Assembly: GCA_022760735.1 (NCBI GenBank)
Contig: JAKELU010000001.1
Span: 402,774-466,773 of the forward strand
DNA: 64,000 nucleotides
Source of the DNA: Firmicutes bacterium FC7
GTDB taxonomy: Bacteria > Bacillota > Clostridia > Tissierellales > Tissierellaceae
Direction of reading: 5' to 3'
Shown: positions 57,745 to 64,000 of the stretch, in pieces
Layout of the letters: every line of letters begins with the position of its first letter
How positions within the stretch are numbered: position 1 is the stretch's first letter
Notes under the pieces: generated by a model
Database searches by the model: none
Seen by the model: only the letters and a program-made list of their open reading frames with translations
What the model was told of the DNA's origin: nothing
Program-made: the position numbers and the translations under genes

Positions 57745-58959
57745 ATGACACAAGGGGAAATTTGGAAAAGGGATATAGTATTATTTTTAATTAGTCAAAT
57801 TGTCTCTCTATTGGGTTCAAGTTTAGTTCAATATGCAATTATGTGGTATATTACTTTACAAACTCAATCAGGAACAATGATGACTATATTTATTATCTGT
57901 GGATTTCTTCCTACCTTTTTCCTATCACCATTTGCTGGTGTATGGGCAGATAGGTATAACAGGAAAAAGATTATTATTTTTGCAGATGCATTTATTGCCA
58001 TAGCTACGCTTATTTTGGCTATTCTTTATCTAATGGGATACGGTTCTATTTGGCTATTATTCGTAATGTCAGCAATACGTGCCTTTGGCTCTGGAATCCA
58101 TTCACCAGCTATTAATGCAGTACTCCCTCAATTGGTACCGGATTATATGCTTACGAAAATAAATGCTATTAATGGCACTTTACAATCTATGGTTTTTTTA
58201 ATAGCTCCAATGATTAGTGCTGCTTTAATTGAACACGTAAAAATTGAAACAATTTTCTTTATAGATGTCATTACAGCCGCACTAGCTATATTTATAATTA
58301 CATTTTTCGTTAAAGTACCAGATCATGCAAAAGTCACAGAAAATCAAAATATAGATTATTTTAGCGATTTAAAAGAAGGTATAAGTTATATTAGAAACCA
58401 CGCTTATGTAAAACAGTTTTTCTTATTTTGTACCGTATTTTTCCTATTAGTAAGTCCATTGGCTTTTCTTACACCATTGCAGGTTACAAGAAGCTACGGA
58501 GATGATGTTTGGAGACTTTCTGCAGTTGAAATAGCTTGGTCTGTTGGGATGATGCTTGGCGGATTGCTAATGGCTACTTGGAATGGTTTTAAAAACAAGA
58601 TTTATACAATGACTCTGTCTACAATTGTCACTGCCATAGGTACTATTGTTTTAGGTATAAGACCATTTTTCTGGATCTATCTTGTATCAATGGGAATTAT
58701 GGGCTTAACCATGCCACTTTTTAATACACCTTCTACAGTTATATTGCAACAAAAGGTGGATCAAGATTATCTTGGTAGAGTTTTTGGAGTTTTAAATATG
58801 ATTTCAAGCAGTGTGATGCCTTTAGCAATGCTTTTCTTTGGCCCTTTAGCTGATGTCATTAAAATTGAAATAATGCTACTGGTTACGGGAATATTAATGT
58901 TCTTCTTAAGCTTCTTTCTTATTAGAAGTAAGGTTATGCTTGATGCTGGAAAAGATTAA
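57745..58959 (+). CDS. MFS transporter (MFS_3 multidrug/macrolide-type)
   Basis: A 404-aa 12-helix exporter. GSSLVQYAIMWYITLQTQSGTMMTIFIICGFLPTFFLSPFAGVWADRYNRKKIIIFAD includes the GxxADRxxRK cytoplasmic loop between helices 2 and 3 and resembles MefA-like exporters. QQKVDQDYLGRVFGVLNMI is a family motif. ATGGAGGTAA before the ATG. Convergent with the aroQ gene; a shared terminator overlaps both ends. Drug substrate not predictable. Confidence 0.87.
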   Translation: MTQGEIWKRDIVLFLISQIVSLLGSSLVQYAIMWYITLQTQSGTMMTIFIICGFLPTFFLSPFAGVWADRYNRKKIIIFADAFIAIATLILAILYLMGYGSIWLLFVMSAIRAFGSGIHSPAINAVLPQLVPDYMLTKINAINGTLQSMVFLIAPMISAALIEHVKIETIFFIDVITAALAIFIITFFVKVPDHAKVTENQNIDYFSDLKEGISYIRNHAYVKQFFLFCTVFFLLVSPLAFLTPLQVTRSYGDDVWRLSAVEIAWSVGMMLGGLLMATWNGFKNKIYTMTLSTIVTAIGTIVLGIRPFFWIYLVSMGIMGLTMPLFNTPSTVILQQKVDQDYLGRVFGVLNMISSSVMPLAMLFFGPLADVIKIEIMLLVTGILMFFLSFFLIRSKVMLDAGKD

Positions 58960-58986
58960 GAGAAGATTTTTAAAAAATCTTCTCTT
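58958..58986. terminator. Bidirectional terminator between MFS and chorismate mutase genes
   Basis: AAGAGAAGATTTTT and AAAAATCTTCTCTT form an almost unlooped inverted repeat with T runs beyond. It contains the stop codon of the chorismate mutase gene. Confidence 0.8.
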
Positions 58987-59236
58987 GCTCTTTTTTGCTA
59001 AGATTCATTAGATGTATAAAAAATGATTCCAATGAATCTTCAAATTCCTTATTTTTTAATCTTGCTTTATTCTTATTTATTACTTTTTCTTCTCTAGCTT
59101 CATCTAAAATAGGTAGATTATATTCTTTTTTATAGGCTGCAACCTTAAGAACGGTTTCCATTCTTTCTTCAAATAAAGCTACTAGTTTTTCATCTATCTC
59201 ATCGATTTTTTCTCTATATTGTTGTAGTCCTTCCAT
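58970..59236 (-). CDS. aroQ: Chorismate mutase (AroQ class)
   Basis: An 88-aa all-helical monofunctional chorismate mutase that makes prephenate. YREKIDEIDEKLVALFEERMETVLKVAAYKKEYNLPILDEAREE contains the active-site Arg, Lys and Glu positions of the AroQ fold. It is 14 nt downstream of the glutaredoxin gene. Other shikimate genes are absent from the window. Confidence 0.9.
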   Translation of the reverse strand: MEGLQQYREKIDEIDEKLVALFEERMETVLKVAAYKKEYNLPILDEAREEKVINKNKARLKNKEFEDSLESFFIHLMNLSKKEQEKIF

Positions 59237-59250
59237 TTTATCTTCCTTAA

Positions 59251-59484
59251 TTACATATTATCTTTAAACCACTGAATTATATCGCTAGATTCATATAGTG
59301 GTTTACCGTCTATTAATAGCATAGGAACTTGGTCTATTCCTCCTAGTTGAATCAATTCCTCTTGATTCTTAGGATCCGCAATTATATCCTTCATCTCAAC
59401 ATTTATATTGTTTTTTTCCATGTATCTCATTACCTTCTTGCAAAATGGACAAGTTGGCATATAGTAAAATTTCAAATCCTTCAT
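59251..59484 (-). CDS. Glutaredoxin-family protein
   Basis: A 77-aa thioredoxin-fold protein with CPFC at residues 12-15 (YMPTCPFCKKVMRYME) and the cis-proline segment QVPMLLIDG. Length and motif fit NrdH/glutaredoxin-like redoxins of anaerobes, reducing disulphides in place of full glutaredoxin systems. GAGGTGATAA before the ATG. Downstream of oadA and upstream of aroQ. Confidence 0.92.
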   Translation of the reverse strand: MKDLKFYYMPTCPFCKKVMRYMEKNNINVEMKDIIADPKNQEELIQLGGIDQVPMLLIDGKPLYESSDIIQWFKDNM

Positions 59485-59545
59485 TTATTATCACCTCTAG
59501 CTATTTGATAATTATAATATACCCAAATAGCAAATAAAATCTCAA

Positions 59546-60943
59546 TTATACTGGATATGTTTTATTCTCTACATCTAACAATTCACTATCCAATTTGTAT
59601 TTAGCTGCTAGTCGTTGCTTGAAAAATTTCATTGCTATTTGAGGAAAAAGGGCATAGGTTAATACATCTTCTTCTTGCTCTATATATTCCTTTATTTCAT
59701 TTCTATATTCATTTAATTGAGGGGCTAATAAATCTGCTGGTCTACCTGTAAATACCTCTTCATCTCCAATTATTATCTTTTTTATCTCTTTAGAAATAGG
59801 TACTGCAGGCTTTCCATACAGACCTTTAACATAGTCTTTTATTTCCTTTGGAATCATCTTATATCGTTCACCCAATATAACATTAAATACTGCTTGAGTA
59901 CCTACCATTTGACTTAAAGGAGTAACTAAAGGCGGATATCCCAAGTCTTCCCTAACTCTTGGAACTTCTTTTAATACTTCTTCGTATTTATCTTCAGCAT
60001 TTTGACTCTTCAGTTGTGATACAAGATTAGATAGCATTCCACCTGGTACTTGATACTTTAGTGTATTTACATCTACATTTAGAACTTTGGTATTTAATAA
60101 GCCTTCTTTTAAATACTTATCTCTTAATTCTTTGAAGTAATCAGATACTTCTAATAATAGGTCCATATCTAAATCAGGATAATAAGGAGATCCTTCTAAG
60201 GAGGCAATCATAGGTTCAGTTGCTGGCTGGGAAGTTCCATTTCCTAATGGAGATATGGCTGTGTCTATTATGTCTGCACCTGCTTCTATAGCTTTCATAT
60301 AGGTTTGGTTTGCTACCCCACTAGTAAAGTGTGAATGGATTTCAATTGGTACAGTGATTACCTTTTTTAACTCTCTAACTAATCCTTCAGCAACATATGG
60401 TAATAATATTCCTGACATATCCTTAATACAGATTGAATCTACTCCCATTTCTTGCATTTCAACTGCTAGATTCACATAATATTTTGTATTGTGAACAGGG
60501 CTAGTAGTATAAGAGATGGCTCCTTGTGCATGACCACCGTACTTCTTAGTAGCTAGTACTGCTGTTTTTAAATTTCTGACATCATTTAAAGCATCAAAAA
60601 TTCTTATAATATCGATGCCATTTTCCAGTGACTTCTTTACAAACTCTTCAACTACATCATCTGAATAATGTTTGTATCCTAATAAGTTTTGACCTCTTAA
60701 TAACATCTGTAATTTAGTATTTTTAAAAGCTTTTCTTAGACTTCTCAATCTTTCCCATGGATCTTCATTTAGATATCTTAAGCATGAGTCAAATGTAGCC
60801 CCACCCCAAACCTCCAAAGCATAAAAACCTACCTTATCCAATTTTTCTGCAATTGGAAGCATCTCTTCAGTAGTCATTCTAGTGGCAATTAAAGATTGAT
60901 GGGCATCTCTTAGGACAGTCTCTGTAATTTTTATACCGCTCAT
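59546..60943 (-). CDS. oadA: Oxaloacetate decarboxylase alpha / carboxyltransferase 5S-like protein
   Basis: A 465-aa protein with the DRE-TIM barrel of carboxyltransferases (TETVLRDAHQSLIATRMTTEEML, CIKDMSGIL, IEIHSHFTSG metal site, NGTSQPATEP) and the conserved post-barrel domain. The C-terminal biotinyl domain (MKM lysine) of full OadA is absent, as in pyruvate-carboxylase-B or 5S transcarboxylase forms. A separate biotin carrier must be encoded elsewhere. GGAGG before the ATG at 60943. No beta or gamma subunit nearby, so Na+ pumping is unsupported. Confidence 0.87.
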   Translation of the reverse strand: MSGIKITETVLRDAHQSLIATRMTTEEMLPIAEKLDKVGFYALEVWGGATFDSCLRYLNEDPWERLRSLRKAFKNTKLQMLLRGQNLLGYKHYSDDVVEEFVKKSLENGIDIIRIFDALNDVRNLKTAVLATKKYGGHAQGAISYTTSPVHNTKYYVNLAVEMQEMGVDSICIKDMSGILLPYVAEGLVRELKKVITVPIEIHSHFTSGVANQTYMKAIEAGADIIDTAISPLGNGTSQPATEPMIASLEGSPYYPDLDMDLLLEVSDYFKELRDKYLKEGLLNTKVLNVDVNTLKYQVPGGMLSNLVSQLKSQNAEDKYEEVLKEVPRVREDLGYPPLVTPLSQMVGTQAVFNVILGERYKMIPKEIKDYVKGLYGKPAVPISKEIKKIIIGDEEVFTGRPADLLAPQLNEYRNEIKEYIEQEEDVLTYALFPQIAMKFFKQRLAAKYKLDSELLDVENKTYPV

Positions 60944-61123
60944 TCTAACTCCTCCTTGGGTTTAGAAATTGTTTTATATTTAATCATAGCTAAAGCAAGT
61001 GACTTTTTCTTTATATTGCATTTTATATCAAATGAGTCCTATATTACATCTATTAACATATTGTGGATTTTATTTCTTATATTGTACCATATTTAACCAA
61101 ATAATTTAGATAATCTGTAATCA

Positions 61124-61159
61124 AAATAAAAAGAGCATAAAGTTAAAACTTTTATGCTC
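61124..61159 (-). terminator. Terminator of the AviRa-like gene
   Basis: GAGCATAAA..GTT pairs with AAC..TTTATGCTC (one bulge), followed on the minus strand by TTTTTATTTT. Confidence 0.83.
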
Positions 61160-61160
61160 C

Positions 61161-61865
61161 TTAAAATTTAATTTTTAATATTTCAAATCTCCTTTTTCCT
61201 ACTTGCTGTTTTTCTAATCGTATAAACTTCTCATTTCTAACCTTTTGCTTTTTATCCATACAAAGGCCAATTATGGTATTAGGGGAAGAAATACTATAGA
61301 GTACGTTTAACAACTTATCTATAAGATTTTCTTCATCCCCTGTCCAAGCTACCATATTACCATATGGTACATCTGTCACGATAATATCTGGCGCTTCCTC
61401 TAGATTAATAGCCTTTAGTGCATCAGCCTGAAAGACTGCATATTCTATATCATTTCTAATCAATCCTTTAAGTCTAATTGCACTATTCTTTGCTTCAATA
61501 TGTGATTCTTTTTGAAAATTTTCTATCATTTCGTCAATCTCTATTATCCGTTTACTTATTCCATCTTTACTTAGTAAAGATAAGTTCTTTTTGGCAATAT
61601 GAAGCATATTCTCATTTATATCACTTCCAATAATCCTTCCGATGGTATCCTGATTTAAGAAACCTATTATCGTAAGTAGATAGCCTCCGCCACAGCAGCA
61701 ATCATATAAAGTAATATTGCTCTTTTTTGGTGAGTACTGTAAACATCGTCCATATATTTCTTGTGCTAATCTTACTGGGAAGTTAGTCATACCATTTACA
61801 TGATATAATACGCGTCCACTAGAAAAGTCTTCATAATTGCCTGCTTTTCCATATTTATATTCCAT
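61161..61865 (-). CDS. AviRa-like rRNA guanine methyltransferase
   Basis: A 234-aa SAM methyltransferase. GRVLYHVNGMTNFPVRLAQEIYGRC, LYDCCCGGGYLLTIIGFL, GSDINENMLHIAKKNL and IIVTDVPYGNMVAWTGDEEN correspond to the AviRa layout. AviRa from the avilamycin producer methylates G2535 of 23S rRNA and gives orthosomycin resistance. Here it stands alone upstream of a terminator. Resistance in this host is an inference. Confidence 0.82.
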   Translation of the reverse strand: MEYKYGKAGNYEDFSSGRVLYHVNGMTNFPVRLAQEIYGRCLQYSPKKSNITLYDCCCGGGYLLTIIGFLNQDTIGRIIGSDINENMLHIAKKNLSLLSKDGISKRIIEIDEMIENFQKESHIEAKNSAIRLKGLIRNDIEYAVFQADALKAINLEEAPDIIVTDVPYGNMVAWTGDEENLIDKLLNVLYSISSPNTIIGLCMDKKQKVRNEKFIRLEKQQVGKRRFEILKIKF

Positions 61866-61890
61866 AAGAAAACCTCACTTAAAATCTAAG

Positions 61891-61935
61891 AAAAAACATG
61901 GCTTAACAGAGAATTCTTATCCCTTTAAACCATGC
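61891..61935 (-). terminator. Terminator after recR
   Basis: CATGG(C)TTAA pairs with TTAA(A)CCATG (one mismatch) over an 18-nt loop, followed on the minus strand by TTTTTT. Confidence 0.7.
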
Positions 61936-61953
61936 TTTTTATAAAATTGGTCC

Positions 61954-62553
61954 TTATATCTCTCTTCTATTGTCCATTGCTTTTGCCAATGTTACCTCAT
62001 CAAAGAATTCTAAGTCTCCACCTACTGGTATTCCATGGGCAATTCGAGTTACCTTTATGCCTAATGGTTTGATAAGCTTTGATAAGTATAAAGCGGTTGC
62101 TTCACCTTCTACAGTAGGATTTGTTGCTATAATTACTTCTTTGACTATATCATTATCTAATCTATTTAGTAGTTCCTTAACTTTTATATCTGAAGGCCCA
62201 ATATTGTCCATAGGTGAAATTACCCCATGGAGAATATGATATTGACCTTTATATTCACGAGATCTTTCCATAGCTATTTTGTCTTTTGCACCTTCAACTA
62301 CACATATCAGCGATTTATCTCTATTCTCATCCTTGCACAGATGACAAGGATCTTCATCTGTCAAATCACAGCAAACACTGCAAAGCTTAATTTTTTCCTT
62401 TGCATCAGTGATTGCGTGGGCAAGCTTATTTGAGTCGATTTCATCCATTTCAAGTACGTGAAATGCAAGTCTTTGAGCAGTCTTCTTTCCTATTCCAGGT
62501 AATTTGGAGAACTGCTCTATTAAATTAGCTATGGGTAATGCATAATGCTCCAT
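61954..62553 (-). CDS. recR: Recombination mediator RecR
   Basis: A 199-aa RecFOR-pathway protein. [16 protein letters not shown] is the HhH region, [16 protein letters not shown] the zinc finger, and the Toprim domain spans [14 protein letters not shown] to [16 protein letters not shown]. Length 199 is normal. It overlaps nothing but is 15 nt after ybaB, in the dnaX-ybaB-recR order. It lies 51 kb from bofA, its usual neighbour. Confidence 0.97.
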   Translation of the reverse strand: MEHYALPIANLIEQFSKLPGIGKKTAQRLAFHVLEMDEIDSNKLAHAITDAKEKIKLCSVCCDLTDEDPCHLCKDENRDKSLICVVEGAKDKIAMERSREYKGQYHILHGVISPMDNIGPSDIKVKELLNRLDNDIVKEVIIATNPTVEGEATALYLSKLIKPLGIKVTRIAHGIPVGGDLEFFDEVTLAKAMDNRREI

Positions 62554-62568
62554 TATTACTGCCCCCTA

Positions 62569-62907
62569 TTAGAACAATCCAGGAATATTTAATCCTCCTG
62601 TTAGTTTACCCATTTCTCTATTTACCATCTCTTCTGCATTTCTTAAAGCTTCATTTACTGCTGCTAATATAAGGTCCTGTAGCATTTCTACATCTTCTGG
62701 ATCAACTACTGATTCATCAATCACTATATTAAGAACCTCTTTTTTACCATTACAAGTTACTTTAACAGCGCCACCACCTGCACTTGCTTCAACTTCTCTT
62801 GCTTCAAGCTCAGCCTGTAACTCTTCCATTTTCTTCTGCATTTTTTGCATTTGTCTCATCATATTATTCATATTCCCTCCCATACCTGGGAATCCGCCTC
62901 TTGCCAT
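62569..62907 (-). CDS. YbaB/EbfC nucleoid-associated protein
   Basis: A 112-aa homodimeric DNA-binding protein. [29 protein letters not shown] is the helical pincer; [22 protein letters not shown] is the sheet. It is 2 nt downstream of dnaX, the typical arrangement. The function is nucleoid binding and regulation, details strain-dependent. Confidence 0.95.
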   Translation of the reverse strand: MARGGFPGMGGNMNNMMRQMQKMQKKMEELQAELEAREVEASAGGGAVKVTCNGKKEVLNIVIDESVVDPEDVEMLQDLILAAVNEALRNAEEMVNREMGKLTGGLNIPGLF

Positions 62908-62909
62908 TA

Positions 62910-64000
62910 TTAATCTCCTTCCTTTCTTATTTCTACAATATCTTCACCAAAGAAATCTATTACATCCTGAATCCCTTGGGATTTTTCCGGAATTGTTTCC
63001 TTAGCTTCATTTTTGCTGTTAAGCTTAGTTGTAAGCTCTGACTTCATATAAAAATGAATAGTAATATTTTTATTAAAATATCTAGATACTATTTCCTCTA
63101 CTAATTCCTTGTTTTGTGGTGAACTTATTGCTTCCTTATGGAATCCAAATCCATCGTTATATGCTATGATAAGCAAATTGTTTTCAAAAGATATCAGTTC
63201 ACCTTCCATAATTAGAGCATAAATATTAATCTTTTTATTCTTAATATTTTGCAATACCTTTTGCCATTCAGCCTTTATTGTTTCTAATGATAGTTCGCTA
63301 CCATCATCTACTATTTCAGTCTTTTCAACAGGCCCTTCTTTCACAGTAGCTGAAGGGCTTTCTTTTTTAACTAGAGGCCTTTCCTCTATAGCTGTTCTTT
63401 CATTTGTAATGGGTTTACTTATCCCACTTGGTGGTGTATTTCTTTGTCCTACGGATACAGGCCTTATTCCCTTCTCTAATCTTTCAATTCTTTCCTCCAG
63501 GCTCAATTCCTTTTCTATGGAGACCATTTTAATAACTGCCATCTCAAGGATAATTCGTGGTTGTGTAGACCACTTGCCCTGTACTTCTGCACTATTTAAA
63601 ATTTCTAAGGATTTAAGAATATATTCTAAGCTCATATCCTTAACCTGTTCTATGTATCGTTCTACATCCTCAGATTCAACTATTTCAGCAGGATTGTGAG
63701 AAGTCTTTGCTATCATAAGGTCTCTAAAATGCCTAATTAGATCCTTTATAAACTGATTTATATCCTTACCATTCTGAACTATTTCATCTATTTTAAAGAG
63801 TACCTTTTCTAGGTTTTTCTCCTTAATATTTTCTACCATATCAAATATTAGAAACTTATTAGCAATACCTAATATGTTCGTAGCATCTTCATACGTTATA
63901 TCCTCATCATTAAAGGATATGCACTGGTCTAGTAAACTTAGTGCATCTCTCATGGCACCGTCTGAATTTCTAGCAATTAAGCTTAATGCTTTATCTTCAA
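62910..64000 (-). CDS. dnaX: DNA polymerase III gamma/tau subunit (partial)
   Basis: The reading frame continues past the right edge: the codons beyond 63953 give [26 protein letters not shown], the sensor-2 Arg region of DnaX. Visible are the end of the AAA+ module, domain III ([21 protein letters not shown]) and a proline/lysine-rich linker with the C-terminal domain. The P-loop part lies outside. It heads the dnaX-ybaB-recR operon. Confidence 0.95.
   Translation of the reverse strand, partial: EDKALSLIARNSDGAMRDALSLLDQCISFNDEDITYEDATNILGIANKFLIFDMVENIKEKNLEKVLFKIDEIVQNGKDINQFIKDLIRHFRDLMIAKTSHNPAEIVESEDVERYIEQVKDMSLEYILKSLEILNSAEVQGKWSTQPRIILEMAVIKMVSIEKELSLEERIERLEKGIRPVSVGQRNTPPSGISKPITNERTAIEERPLVKKESPSATVKEGPVEKTEIVDDGSELSLETIKAEWQKVLQNIKNKKINIYALIMEGELISFENNLLIIAYNDGFGFHKEAISSPQNKELVEEIVSRYFNKNITIHFYMKSELTTKLNSKNEAKETIPEKSQGIQDVIDFFGEDIVEIRKEGD

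Noticed and set aside
59546-60943. A Na+-pumping oxaloacetate decarboxylase linked to the Na+ V-ATPase
   Set aside because: No biotinyl domain and no membrane beta or gamma subunit is present nearby.

Overview
The window is AT-rich, with strong AGGAGG-type ribosome sites, many GTG and TTG starts and spore-specific genes (csfB/Gin, bofA, a GerMN lipoprotein). It also has anaerobic metabolism (a double-cubane-cluster reductase with its activase, 4Fe-4S proteins, an OadA-type carboxyltransferase) and a complete V-type ATPase operon. This points to a spore-forming anaerobic member of the Clostridia, plausibly the Tissierellales. The rank is an inference. No prophage, integrase, IS element or CRISPR array was seen.

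Left part (1-10.2 kb). After a partial NurA-type nuclease and abrB comes a minus-strand housekeeping block: bofA, ctc, a LigB/MEMO-type protein, csfB, an Orn/Lys/Arg decarboxylase, tmk, two tandem c-di-AMP receptor paralogues (darA), holB, ricT/yaaT, a 55-aa ferredoxin, a TrmN6-type methyltransferase and rsmI. The order follows the Bacillus subtilis bofA-csfB-yaaO-tmk-darA-holB-yaaT-yabB-rsmI-abrB neighbourhood, with darA duplicated and a ferredoxin added. The upstream part of that neighbourhood (dnaX-ybaB-recR) lies at the far right end (61.9-64 kb), so about 51 kb of other genes separates the two halves.

Middle (10.2-45 kb). A 187-nt palindromic element is followed by a ZIP zinc transporter behind a perfect palindrome, a tRNA-Val(GAC), and the nine-gene V-ATPase operon (ntpFIKECGABD order) whose K subunit carries the Na+-site residues. 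Next come a dicarboxylate/amino-acid symporter, an M19 dipeptidase, azlCD with a wrbA remnant, and a preQ1-I riboswitch controlling a radical-SAM gene plus queT. These are followed by an ECF sigma/anti-sigma pair, a transporter-amidohydrolase pair, an ABC exporter, and ftcD behind a -24/-12 (sigma-54) promoter next to its probable PAS-type activator. Then come a polysaccharide deacetylase, the double-cubane reductase pair, folA and rtcB.

Right part (45-64 kb). This holds an FrhB-like ferredoxin protein, an ABC-F protein, a two-component system with a GerMN lipoprotein, catE behind a dyad operator, a FapA-type protein and thiMED behind a TPP riboswitch. Two MFS transporters flank a YaiI-type gene. 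Chorismate mutase, a glutaredoxin and an OadA-like enzyme follow, then an AviRa-like rRNA methyltransferase, and finally recR-ybaB-dnaX (dnaX runs off the window).

The most informative regulatory readings are the preQ1-I riboswitch at 27.57 kb, the sigma-54 promoter at 36.96 kb, the TPP riboswitch with its terminator at 55.6-55.7 kb, and several perfect palindromes in leaders. No wholly new multi-gene system can be claimed. The best leads are the tandem long/short DarA pair, the riboswitch-linked queuosine-salvage pair, the sigma-54/ftcD circuit and two families of palindromic intergenic elements.
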